This document shows positions 26,848 through 35,606 of a stretch of DNA of 64,000 nt, piece by piece. Below the pieces are notes generated by a model. It searched no databases. It saw only the letters and a program-made list of their open reading frames with translations, and was not told the DNA's origin. Source of the DNA: Betaproteobacteria bacterium (GTDB taxonomy: Bacteria; Pseudomonadota; Gammaproteobacteria; Burkholderiales; Burkholderiaceae). Both the position numbers and the translations under genes were made by a program. Within the stretch, counting starts at the first letter, position 1; each line of letters begins with the position of its first letter. The stretch is from positions 62,001 through 126,000 of the forward strand of contig RFMZ01000219.1 in NCBI GenBank assembly GCA_009927445.1, in the 5' to 3' direction.

Positions 26848-27821
26848 ATACCTTGACAACCTTCGCGGTGCTCTCTAATTCCGTTTGAACTAATGTACGA
26901 AATTGTTCTGGCGTATTGGTGAAGGTCTCAGCACCCTGCTTGCCAAGTAAATCTTTGACCTCGGTCAGGTTTAAAGTCTTAATCATCGATGCTCGAAATT
27001 TATCAACGATAGCCATCGGAACACCTTTGGGCATCACAATGCCATTCCATGCACTATAACTAAATCCAGGAATCGTCTCACCCACCGTCGGAATATCTCC
27101 CATGAGTTGTGACCTTTGGCTAAGACTATGAGCAACAGCGCGTAATTTACCGTTACGAACATGTCCCATGACCGAGGAAGCAGGAGTGATAGTCCACTGC
27201 GCTTCACCAGTCATCACCGCTAGAACAGATGCTCCGCCCCCTTTATAGGGTACATGAATGGAAGAAAAATTAGCACCCACCTGCATCAATAAACTTGCTA
27301 AGTGACTCTGTGATCCTGGCCCTGCCGAGGCAACATAGACTTTTTCTGGATTGGCGTTACAGTATTTAATTAAGTCCTGTACAGTTTGAATCGGTAAACT
27401 GGGATTAACCACCAACATATTCGGTAAGACTGCATATAAAGATACGAACTGATAGTCTCCTAATGGGTCATAATTCAATTTCTTACGAATATTAGGCAAA
27501 ATCGTCATTGATGCAGGAGATGTTGAAATGATCGTATAACCATCTGCAGACGCAGTTTTGGCCATCTCCATACCAATCAGCCCGGCAGCTCCAGCGTGAT
27601 TTTCAACAATCACCTGCTGCCCAATAACCTCACCAAGTTTAGTAGCAAATATTCGCCCAAGAACGTCGTTGGAACTTCCCGGAGCATTAGGCAATATCAT
27701 GCGAATGGGTCGATTTGGGTAATCTTTCACCGCATCTGCGTTCATAGCTCGCTGCGCGTATACGGCATTACTCAATAAAATAATGCCTTAAACCAATCAT
27801 ACTCATGAATCGATAGATCAT
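26828..27821 (-). pseudogene. Bug-family (TctC) receptor gene with a frameshift in its signal peptide
   Basis: The body from 27775 down to 26828 encodes an otherwise complete Bug receptor (D-Y-P-N-R-P-I-R, N-A-P-G-S-S-N-D, A-D-G-Y-T-I). The only ATG in that frame lies after the hydrophobic core of the signal. A proper start with a G-rich ribosome site exists at 27821 in another frame (M-I-Y-R-F-M-S-M-I-G-L); removing one A near 27788 joins it to G-I-I-L-L-S-N-A-V-Y-A-Q, a normal signal peptide. As written, exported protein cannot be made. Last gene of the catabolic operon. Confidence 0.75.
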
Positions 27822-27857
27822 TTTTATCCCCCTAGTTATATTTTTTTAATGATTTAT

Positions 27858-28838
27858 TTAAAAAACTTGATGCTTAGGCTGATCTCCTTGAACAACAACA
27901 CGCTCTACATTCTCCCAAGCACCACGAAATAAATTGGTAAATGATTGCCGAGATACGCCTGCAATATGCGGTGTTAATAAAAGCTTTTCATTTGCATCAC
28001 CCGTTAATGACAATAGCGGATTATCATCCGCGATTGGCTCAACCTGAAATACGTCAACAGCGGCACCACCAAGATGGCCTCCTTGTAAATGCGCTACTAA
28101 GGCTTTTTCATCAACAATACCCCCACGCGCCGCTTGAATAAGAATCGCTCCAGGTTTCATTTGACGGATTTGTGCATCACCAATCATCCCTAGAGTACTT
28201 GGTAATAGGGGTACATGTAAACTGATGATATCCGACTCTTCAAGAATTTGATCTAAAGAAACTAGTTCAAGACCTAACTTTCTTGCTAATTCGAAATCTT
28301 TAGGCATTGAATCATAAAAACGAACGTGACAGCCAAATTCTACAAATGCCTTAGCAACTGCTAATCCAATTACACCCAGCCCTATCAACCCAATCGTTTG
28401 GCCCTCTAACCCAGCCAAATTATCAGCTAACATTCTTGAACGAAAGGCTGAATAATTACCTTGACGAATTTCATGACTTGACCACATGAGTCTTCTTGAT
28501 AAAACTAGCGCACTCGTTAAAACATATTCTGCAACAGCTTGATTACTGCCTCCAGGCATATTCGCTATCGGTATGCCAAGACTCTTCATCGCAACTTGAT
28601 CAAGTCGGTCAACTCCCGCACCAGTGACTTGCACAATTTTGATACTTGAATTTTCAAATAATTCTTTCGGTAATGGCTTACCAACAGCAGGAATAACTAG
28701 GGCCTGTACTTGCCTGAGTAATGACCCTACCTGCGCATCATCTGGCGATAAATAATGAACCCTCAAGGTGCTGGGTGCAGGTGCACCAACCCGAGTAAAG
28801 TCCTTTTCAGGGCGAAGACACAATACTTCATTACGCAT
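27858..28838 (-). CDS. D-isomer-specific 2-hydroxyacid dehydrogenase
   Basis: 326 residues, intact. NAD-binding motif G-L-I-G-L-G-V-I-G-L-A, catalytic Arg in A-A-R-G-G-I-V-D-E, Glu in V-F-Q-V-E-P and His in L-L-T-P-H-I-A-G-V are in place. Reduces a 2-keto acid or oxidises the (R)-hydroxy acid. Its start overlaps the cupin stop by one base (TAATG), so both are translated together. Confidence 0.88.
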   Translation of the reverse strand: MRNEVLCLRPEKDFTRVGAPAPSTLRVHYLSPDDAQVGSLLRQVQALVIPAVGKPLPKELFENSSIKIVQVTGAGVDRLDQVAMKSLGIPIANMPGGSNQAVAEYVLTSALVLSRRLMWSSHEIRQGNYSAFRSRMLADNLAGLEGQTIGLIGLGVIGLAVAKAFVEFGCHVRFYDSMPKDFELARKLGLELVSLDQILEESDIISLHVPLLPSTLGMIGDAQIRQMKPGAILIQAARGGIVDEKALVAHLQGGHLGGAAVDVFQVEPIADDNPLLSLTGDANEKLLLTPHIAGVSRQSFTNLFRGAWENVERVVVQGDQPKHQVF

Positions 28839-29209
28839 TAAATCTTGCCCTTTTCTAAATTAGTTACTTGCGCCGTTGGGAAAAAACACAACAGCATGAG
28901 TGATTCAACTCCTGTATTACGAGTAACATGAGCCTCACCTGCCGGTATTAAAATCGTGTCACCAGCTATTAGCGGATGTTTGCCAGTATCAGTTTCAGTA
29001 CAACCTTGGCCAGACAATACATAAATACATTCTTCGTAATTCGTGTGATAGTGTGGCCCACGAAGAGATTCTCCTGGCTTAGGAACTGGAATCTCGACTA
29101 GTCGCAGAGTTGCCGCCTGCGCGCCCATTCCTCCAGAAATAATTTCGAGAGATTTTCTACCTGGTAGCCCCAAGTCCCTGGCATTGGCCTGCGATATAAC
29201 TTGTGCCAT
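28838..29209 (-). CDS. Small cupin-domain protein
   Basis: 123 residues, single cupin barrel. Metal-binding motif 1 reads G-P-H-Y-H-T-N-Y-E-E (two His plus Glu) and motif 2 contains A-G-E-A-H-V-T. Possible isomerase, sugar-acid binding protein or dioxygenase; the reaction cannot be assigned. Encoded between creatininase and hydroxyacid dehydrogenase with spacings of 2 and -1 bases. Confidence 0.85.
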   Translation of the reverse strand: MAQVISQANARDLGLPGRKSLEIISGGMGAQAATLRLVEIPVPKPGESLRGPHYHTNYEECIYVLSGQGCTETDTGKHPLIAGDTILIPAGEAHVTRNTGVESLMLLCFFPTAQVTNLEKGKI

Positions 29210-29211
29210 GA

Positions 29212-30018
29212 TTAACCCACTTTCAAATGCTTGATCTCAGCAGTACCACCCTCAGCCTCATCTAACATCTTAAATAACTCAGTTGCCTCTTTAGCAATGG
29301 CATCAGCAATATCATTTAACATCCGCAAACCCTTTTCTGTTGTCGCATGTTGCGGAGATCCATACCAGCCAGTTGCAGCAATCGTGCGAATATCTCTTAA
29401 AACTGGCTGAAAACTATGCGTTCGACGTAATTTATCCCATTTCCGACCATGCTGATGATCGGAAGAATAATCGATTCGGTCCAAATGAACCAAATCAGGA
29501 CGATGCGCTAAAACTGCTAGGGCCTCAATTTCTCCACCGTGTGTTAGACCACCGCAATCATGACCATATAACTCAGCAGCAACATAACAAGCCTGCACAA
29601 TCAACACAGTCATGCCATGTTCGCGGTGCAGTTTCTCAGCAGCAATAGCGAGTGAAGGAATATTCCCCTCATGCCAATTTAATATCATCAGGTATTTTGC
29701 GCCGTGCTTGGCAGTTGAAACACACGTCTCTACAACAACGCTCATATAGGTTTCAGGGCTCAAAGTAATAGTTCCCTCAAATGGCATATGCATCGGGGTA
29801 ACGCCTAAAGGTCCCCCAGGTAAAACAATGCCATCCATGCGCTCTGCTACCGCGTGGCCTATGACGTTCGATGCAAATATGTCTGTGCCAGTTGGCAAAT
29901 GTGGTCCATGTTGTTCAACACTTCCAGCGGGCAGAATAACAAAGGGATTCTTTTTAAACTGCTCCGCTATTTCAGGCTGGGTTAACTCCCAAAAATAACG
30001 GCTAGGTAAATTTGACAT
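29212..30018 (-). CDS. Creatininase-family amidohydrolase
   Basis: 268 residues from the ATG at 30018, preferred over an upstream in-frame TTG because GGAG lies at the right distance. Metal-site motifs L-P-A-G-S-V-E-Q-H-G-P-H-L-P, T-D, N-W-H-E-G-N and a late Glu in T-H-G-G-E-I-E-A-L match the creatininase/MftE fold. Members cleave cyclic amides or lactam-like bonds; substrate unknown here. Part of the uncharacterised lower half of the operon. Confidence 0.85.
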   Translation of the reverse strand: MSNLPSRYFWELTQPEIAEQFKKNPFVILPAGSVEQHGPHLPTGTDIFASNVIGHAVAERMDGIVLPGGPLGVTPMHMPFEGTITLSPETYMSVVVETCVSTAKHGAKYLMILNWHEGNIPSLAIAAEKLHREHGMTVLIVQACYVAAELYGHDCGGLTHGGEIEALAVLAHRPDLVHLDRIDYSSDHQHGRKWDKLRRTHSFQPVLRDIRTIAATGWYGSPQHATTEKGLRMLNDIADAIAKEATELFKMLDEAEGGTAEIKHLKVG

Positions 30019-30091
30019 CAGATAGCACTCCAAAAAAATTAATCAAGACTTCTTTACTGAGGAAAAATAAGACTTCGAATAACTATCTCTT

Positions 30092-31159
30092 CTATCTCTG
30101 ATACTGTGCCATCACTTCATCTAACGTCACCGCCTGCCCTTTTCTCTCAATGGATTTGAGAGCAGCATTGACAACCGCTAATGAGGTAATTGCATTATCC
30201 GCCGATAACTCAGGTGATTTTCCAGAAACACAACTGTCAGCAAACATTTCTAATTCTGCTCGGAACATATCACTTTCAGGAACGACTAACTCTTCCCTTT
30301 TGCCATAGCCGTCTTTACCTCTCTGGATATACAAAGTTGAACTCTGGTGCAATAAATGCGGAGTATCCCAAGTACCAAAATCAATCTCATAATGCATCAG
30401 ACCTTTTGATCCAAAAACACGCACTGAAAAAATACCAGGAGATGTCCAACATGAACCAACATATCCTAATTTGCCATCTGCAAAACGAATAGTTGTCATG
30501 GATTGATCATCTACCTCAGCACCAACTGGTGAAAGTTTAGAAGCTATCGAACTGACCTCTAACATGGCGCCACCTAAATAATGGACAACATCAAAGTGGT
30601 GGATCGCTAATTGTGATAAGGGGCCTCCAGGCGCCCTGTCTTTATACCAACGCCAAGTCTGAGGCGTTAACTCCAGAGCGCGTTCATTCGAAAAGTTGGC
30701 TTCTATAAATGCAACCGTACCTAACTCCCCCGCATCAATTCGCTGCTTAATCATGCGGATTCCAGCCATCAAACGCGCACTATGACCAACAGTAACTGTC
30801 ACGCCATATTTTTGCTCCAAAGCAGCAATCTCTAAGCCATCTTCTAAATTATGCGCAATCGGCTTTTCAGTGTAAACATGTTTTTTAGCTGCAGCGACCT
30901 TTTCAGCAATCGCACGATGCTGTTCATTAGGAACTGTAATAATGACGCCGCTAATCGTCGGATCAGCGAGCATCTCTTCTAAACTTCCGACAGGACGAAC
31001 GCCCATCTCTGTCTCAAATGCCGATCTTTTTTCTTCAGATCTACTATATCCGCTGACAATATCTATTTTGGTGGATTGCTTGGATGCTTTGGTTAATACT
31101 TTCGCCCAACGTCCTAAACCAACAATGCCAACTCGTACCTGCTTTTGTTCTGCTGCCAT
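30092..31159 (-). CDS. Gfo/Idh/MocA-family oxidoreductase
   Basis: 355 residues. N-terminal Rossmann fold G-I-V-G-L-G-R-W-A, the E-K-P-I-A motif near residue 97 and the C-terminal alpha/beta domain with H-H-F-D-V-V-H-Y typical of sugar or inositol dehydrogenases. Oxidises a hydroxyl of a sugar-like or polyol substrate with NAD(P). Follows the GntR regulator gene by 31 bases. Confidence 0.87.
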   Translation of the reverse strand: MAAEQKQVRVGIVGLGRWAKVLTKASKQSTKIDIVSGYSRSEEKRSAFETEMGVRPVGSLEEMLADPTISGVIITVPNEQHRAIAEKVAAAKKHVYTEKPIAHNLEDGLEIAALEQKYGVTVTVGHSARLMAGIRMIKQRIDAGELGTVAFIEANFSNERALELTPQTWRWYKDRAPGGPLSQLAIHHFDVVHYLGGAMLEVSSIASKLSPVGAEVDDQSMTTIRFADGKLGYVGSCWTSPGIFSVRVFGSKGLMHYEIDFGTWDTPHLLHQSSTLYIQRGKDGYGKREELVVPESDMFRAELEMFADSCVSGKSPELSADNAITSLAVVNAALKSIERKGQAVTLDEVMAQYQR

Positions 31160-31190
31160 TTAATGCTCTCCTTATATTAATTTTTCTACA

Positions 31191-31910
31191 TTACACTACT
31201 AATTCACTAAAGTATTCATGTTGTTTCGTATTTAAAGTCGACACCCGCCATTCAATGGGCTCGTCTTTAATATTTAAAGCAATTCGTCTGATTATTAAAA
31301 CTGCAGACTCTGGCTTCACTCCTAGAAAATCAGCGAAACGCTTACTAGCATGACTAGCTCTTAAACGCTCACTGGTTCTAATAACAACTTGACCATGATG
31401 CATCTGATATAACTGATAAATACTACCTTCCCGATGAATAAATTCTTCTTTAGATAGTTTTTTAAAACGTTTTTTTTCTAACGTAATTTGATCGACCATC
31501 ACGCAACGACCATCCAGTTGTAGTAAGTTCACAATACGCCAGACTGGCGAGCCATCTTTAATTGCTAACTTACTCGCCTCCTCAGCACTTGCAAAGCCAC
31601 TATCAAATGTTTCAAGAACAACTTGAGGATGGAACTTTTTCTTGGCATCGTGGCGCACAACATGAAAAAAATAATAAAGTAATCTTTTTAAATTATGCTC
31701 AACAATAAAAGTTCCAATCCCTTGCCGCCGAATAACGACCCCTTCTGCGACTAATTCATCAACTGCTTTTCTTAAAGTACCAACAGATACTTGGAACTCT
31801 TTTGATAATACTTTTTCAGCAGGTAATGCCTTTCCCATCAAAAAACGCCCGCGCACTACATCCTCGGTAATTTTTAGTTTTACTTCTTCATAAGCATTGA
31901 GCGATCGCAT
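31191..31910 (-). CDS. GntR-family (HutC/UTRA) transcriptional regulator
   Basis: 239 residues from ATG 31910. An N-terminal winged helix (L-P-A-E-K-V-L-S-K-E-F-Q-V-S-V-G-T-L-R-K-A, then R-R-Q-G-I-G-T-F) is followed by a UTRA ligand domain. It lies inside the catabolic operon it probably controls. A candidate operator is the 17-bp palindrome at 35405-35421 before the first operon gene. Confidence 0.88.
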   Translation of the reverse strand: MRSLNAYEEVKLKITEDVVRGRFLMGKALPAEKVLSKEFQVSVGTLRKAVDELVAEGVVIRRQGIGTFIVEHNLKRLLYYFFHVVRHDAKKKFHPQVVLETFDSGFASAEEASKLAIKDGSPVWRIVNLLQLDGRCVMVDQITLEKKRFKKLSKEEFIHREGSIYQLYQMHHGQVVIRTSERLRASHASKRFADFLGVKPESAVLIIRRIALNIKDEPIEWRVSTLNTKQHEYFSELVV

Positions 31911-31929
31911 TGCCAATCTCTAAGACTCT

Positions 31930-33099
31930 TTACGCTGATTCATATAAGCGCGTTAGTACAAATTCACGATGACCAAGAATTTCTGCTGCAGTTAGTTCCC
32001 CATTAGCAGTTCTTAGTAAGCAATCTAATAACTTATCGCCAGCAGAATCCATAGTTTCCTCACGCCGTAATAATCCAGATACATCTACATCAATGTGTTC
32101 TGACATCGTTCGAACAGTCTTTGGATTAGCGCATAACTTAATTACAGGCAAAATTGGATTACCAATAACATTTCCCTGACCAGTAGGGAAAAAGTGCGCA
32201 GCAAAACCGGATGCGGCGCACAGTGTAACCATCTCCGCAGCCGCAGAGGAGGAGTCCATAAAATGTAAACCACTCATTTTAGGCGCTTCTGCTTTATCCA
32301 AAACGCCATCCACCATACATTTTTTTCCAATCTTCTGGATATTTCCCAAAGCTTTTTCTTCAATCGTAGTTAAACCACCAGCGATATTGCCTTTAGTCGG
32401 TTGAGAATCAGACAAATCACTTGTTTTGTGGCGCTCAATAATATCTTGGTAACGATCAAACATGAATTTAAATTGTTTTTTAATGTCATCTGTTCGGCAC
32501 CGCGCTTCTACTAAATGCTCACCACCAGTTAACTCTGTAGTTTCACCAAAAACGAGCGTAGAACCAATGTCGTATAACTTATCAAAAGCATTCCCAACTG
32601 TCGGGTTTGATCCACAACCTGAAGTCGTATCCGATTCACCACACTTTGTCGAAACCCATAACTCAGATAACGGGGCACTTACACGTTGCTGTTTAGAGGC
32701 ATGCTTCATCATCGAATAGGCTGCTTTACTAGCACTCGCAATAGTAGCAATATCCCCATTACCCTCAATCCAAAACCCCTCAACTGGTTTACCAGAAGCG
32801 CGAATTCCATTCACAACAATCTCGGTCCATTGCGGCTCAATGCCAATAACTACCACGGCAGAGACATTTGGATTACAACCAGTACCAATGAGCGTGCGAA
32901 AATGCAAGTCTAAATCTGCCCCAAATTGCAATCTGCCATAAGGGTGCGGTATGGCCATAGTGCCTTTAATATTGTTAGCTACCGCCTCACAGGCTGAATT
33001 GGATAAATCATCCAAGGGTAAGATAATGACATGATTTCTAATCCCCATCCGCCCATTTTCACGGCGGTAACCCATAAAGTTTGTATTTTTTAAATTCAT
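31930..33099 (-). CDS. suyB: UxaA-family lyase large subunit, probably (2R)-sulfolactate sulfo-lyase beta (SuyB-like)
   Basis: 389 residues, the C-terminal UxaA domain as a separate subunit: [40 protein letters not shown] and G-Q-G-N-V-I-G-N-P. The split into small SAF and large subunits matches SuyAB, which releases sulfite from (R)-3-sulfolactate to give pyruvate. Linked SlcC-like and ComC-like dehydrogenase genes and a YeiH exporter support this. Alternative: a sugar-acid dehydratase of the same family. Confidence 0.68.
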   Translation of the reverse strand: MNLKNTNFMGYRRENGRMGIRNHVIILPLDDLSNSACEAVANNIKGTMAIPHPYGRLQFGADLDLHFRTLIGTGCNPNVSAVVVIGIEPQWTEIVVNGIRASGKPVEGFWIEGNGDIATIASASKAAYSMMKHASKQQRVSAPLSELWVSTKCGESDTTSGCGSNPTVGNAFDKLYDIGSTLVFGETTELTGGEHLVEARCRTDDIKKQFKFMFDRYQDIIERHKTSDLSDSQPTKGNIAGGLTTIEEKALGNIQKIGKKCMVDGVLDKAEAPKMSGLHFMDSSSAAAEMVTLCAASGFAAHFFPTGQGNVIGNPILPVIKLCANPKTVRTMSEHIDVDVSGLLRREETMDSAGDKLLDCLLRTANGELTAAEILGHREFVLTRLYESA

Positions 33100-33142
33100 C
33101 TTCTTGATCTCTTAGTAAATAATAGGATTGTGTTGACTAAAC

Positions 33143-33170
33143 AAATGACTACCAGCAAATGACTACCAGC
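33143..33170. repeat. 14-bp tandem duplication at the end of the SuyA-like gene
   Basis: AAATGACTACCAGC occurs twice head to tail (33143-33156, 33157-33170). The second copy contains the final Trp-stop codons of the small-subunit gene, so the end of the gene is partly duplicated in the spacer. Looks like a slippage duplication; protein unaffected. Confidence 0.8.
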
Positions 33171-33444
33171 GCTTCGTTTTCACATTTTGAACATGTAAAT
33201 GCTCGCCCTTTTTGATTGGAGCAACAACTTTTCCAATATCCACTCCGTATTTCAAAACAGTATCACCAGGTTTAAAATCTTTTAAGGAAATCTTATGCCC
33301 AATCGGAATATCACTCTCAGACTTCATCTGTAGTGTTAAATCCCCATCCATCACCCATCCAATTAGATCTGTGCCTGATTGAACTCCCTCAACCACAACA
33401 ACTCCAACACTATCGTTGGGCTCATGCACTACAAAATGAATCAT
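33163..33444 (-). CDS. suyA: UxaA-family SAF-domain small subunit, probably sulfolactate sulfo-lyase alpha (SuyA-like)
   Basis: 93 residues, a lone SAF domain: H-F-V-V-H-E-P-N-D-S-V-G-V, S-D-I-P-I-G-H-K-I, and the C-terminal G-E-H-L-H-V-Q-N-V. It pairs with the large subunit encoded 63 bases downstream. SAF domains of this family supply a His-containing loop to the active site. A GGAGATCAAG ribosome site precedes the start. Confidence 0.68.
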   Translation of the reverse strand: MIHFVVHEPNDSVGVVVVEGVQSGTDLIGWVMDGDLTLQMKSESDIPIGHKISLKDFKPGDTVLKYGVDIGKVVAPIKKGEHLHVQNVKTKRW

Positions 33445-33477
33445 CTTGATCTCCTTAAGTTTTCAACATTCTATACA

Positions 33478-34473
33478 TCATTTCATACCCATCTGAATTT
33501 CTGATATCAGTAATTCAGATACTTCTACACCATTTTTCATTGCCAATGATCGCTGTTTAAATCGCCTTTGGCCAGGTAGCCGAATATCACTATCTAAATA
33601 TAAAACAGCTAAAAACTCTGCAAGGCGCTGGTTAAAGATATTTTTACCAGCCAAATCCGGCTTGATTGTGATGATTAACTGCCCAACTTGAGGTCGGTTG
33701 CCATGCGCCGAAAAGAATGAATCAGCTTCGTATGAAAACCGACTACCAGTTAACCCAACTACCAGTAGTTCAACCACCAAGGCTAATAAGGCACCTTTAT
33801 CGCCTCCTAGAGGAACCATTAGTCCTTGCAGAGCCTCCTGAGCATCTGTCGTGGGTTGGCCAGATGCATCTAATGCCCAGCCATGGGGAATTGACTCACC
33901 TTTTTTTGCAGCTACCAAAATCCTCCCCCGAGCAACTGCCGATAATGACATATCAATAACTAAGGGATCCTTAGAATGTACGGGGAAACTAACAGCGATT
34001 GGATTCGTTCCAAAAATAGCCTTTTTACCTCCAACCATTGGCATTGCGGCAGGGGTATTACCAAACATGATAGAAATATAACCAGCCCTAGCACTCGCTT
34101 CAGTAAAGTGGCCTGCAACCCCAAAATGGTGACTATTGGTAATTGCAACCAATCCAATTCCAAAACGATGCGCTAATTCGACTGATAAATCTGTTGCATA
34201 TCGCAATGCTGGAAATGCTAAGCCGTCACCAGCATCAATCAAAGCTACCGCCTGATGGCGCTTGAGTAATTTTGGCTCAGCTTGTAAGGCAATTCTATTA
34301 TTTTTAGCGTGACTTACGTATTGGGCGACCCTAGCTAGGCCATGAGAAGCAATTCCGTCACATTCAGCTAAGGCTAAAAATTGAGCCGTTTGTACAGCAG
34401 CCCTTTTCGAGATTCCAGAGGATATTAATCCTTGCGAAGCTAAATCAACCATCTCCTGAAAAGACATGTTCAT
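33478..34473 (-). CDS. Malate/L-lactate dehydrogenase-family oxidoreductase, ComC-like sulfolactate dehydrogenase candidate
   Basis: 331 residues, Ldh family (not the Rossmann lactate dehydrogenase): G-I-A-S-H-G-L-A-R near residue 40, N-S-H-H-F-G-V-A-G-H catalytic His segment, and F-G-T-N-P-I-A-V-S-F-P. ComC of this family interconverts sulfopyruvate and (R)-3-sulfolactate. Its start overlaps the stop of the SlcC-like gene by four bases and the SuyA-like gene follows, as expected for the bifurcated sulfolactate pathway. Malate, lactate or ureidoglycolate-type substrates remain possible. Confidence 0.72.
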   Translation of the reverse strand: MNMSFQEMVDLASQGLISSGISKRAAVQTAQFLALAECDGIASHGLARVAQYVSHAKNNRIALQAEPKLLKRHQAVALIDAGDGLAFPALRYATDLSVELAHRFGIGLVAITNSHHFGVAGHFTEASARAGYISIMFGNTPAAMPMVGGKKAIFGTNPIAVSFPVHSKDPLVIDMSLSAVARGRILVAAKKGESIPHGWALDASGQPTTDAQEALQGLMVPLGGDKGALLALVVELLVVGLTGSRFSYEADSFFSAHGNRPQVGQLIITIKPDLAGKNIFNQRLAEFLAVLYLDSDIRLPGQRRFKQRSLAMKNGVEVSELLISEIQMGMK

Positions 34474-35404
34474 GCGAATTTTCCTAAAGCTTGATCAACT
34501 AAGCGGGTAACTACATCACACACTCGATCATTACTCTCAACAGTCACACCAGAAATATGGGGCGTTAGAAATATATTTTCAATACCGGCAAAATGACTTA
34601 AATCTTTTGCCGGTTCTTTGGCAAAAACATCCATTGCCGCACCGCCTAAACGTCCACTTCGAAGTCTATCGGCAAGCGCCTTTTCATCACGATTTGCCCT
34701 CGAGAGGTATTCACTAGAAATGCTCCATCTTGCATCAAATCTAATGTTTGACCTGAAAATAAACCCTTCGTAGAATCTAATAAGGGTAAGTGCAAAGTCA
34801 CAACAGCACTCTGATTCAAGAGTTTCTCTAAGCCGAGTAGTGGAATAGTTAGTTGATCAATCGATACACTTGTACCGACTATCAACGGATCATAAGCCAC
34901 ACACTGAAAACCAAAAGCTGACGCTTTCTTAGCTACTTCTCTACCAATACTACCTAAACCTACAATTCCAAGAGTTTTTCCATAGGCCTCACGCTGCTCA
35001 ATGAATTTAGATCGTGGCCATTGACCATTACCTGTTAATGGCGTTGCCACCAATAAGCCACGCATTAAAACAACTGCCGAACTAACTACGTATTCAGCAA
35101 CTGACTGAGCATTCGCGCCAGTTGCTGGAAAAACTTGTATACCGTGATTTTTACAATAATCTAAATCAATATTCTCTAACCCAACGCCTAAACGACCAAC
35201 AACTTTCAATTGCTTCGCAATACAAAGTAACTCTTGATCTACCTGAGTTAAATTACGGACGATGATGGCGTCCACTTCGCTACTTAATTTAAGTAAATCA
35301 GCACGACGGCTATATGAATCTGGTAGGTAAATAACCGCATATTTCTGACTTAAAAAGTCGAGCGCTTGGCGCGTAATAAATTCAGTAATTAAAATGGATA
35401 ACAT
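34470..35404 (-). pseudogene. SlcC-like 2-hydroxyacid dehydrogenase gene with a one-base frameshift
   Basis: From ATG 35404 the frame encodes a D-isomer-specific dehydrogenase (G-L-G-S-I-G-R-E-V-A) up to N-T-S-R-G-Q-I-V, then derails and stops at 34646. The adjacent frame continues with D-E-K-A-L-A-D-R-L, G-G-A-A-M-D-V-F-A-K-E-P and T-P-H-I-S-G-V-T-V-E-S-N to a TGA at 34470, which overlaps the next start. One G is missing near 34688. The break removes the catalytic Glu and His, so the product would be inactive. SlcC oxidises (S)-sulfolactate; assignment from context. Confidence 0.8.
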
Positions 35405-35421
35405 ATCTATATTATATAGAT
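35405..35421. promoter_or_regulatory. 17-bp perfect palindrome, candidate GntR operator
   Basis: ATCTATAT-T-ATATAGAT is an exact inverted repeat touching the start codon of the SlcC-like gene (ATG at 35404-35402), so no Shine-Dalgarno site fits there. Size and AT-rich symmetry resemble operators of GntR/HutC repressors, one of which is encoded in this operon. Confidence 0.5.
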
Positions 35422-35606
35422 GACTTAGATTACTCAAATTAAAAAAATATACCGGTTTACCCTAATAGCATTCCACAACAAAAAAGTATAAAAATAGAAA
35501 ATTGTTTAATTAGTAGCTAGTATGATTTGCAATAAATACTCACTAAACTAAAATCATTTCACCAGCCTTCCCATTCCAGTCAGTTATATCTAACCAAAGG
35601 ACTCGT

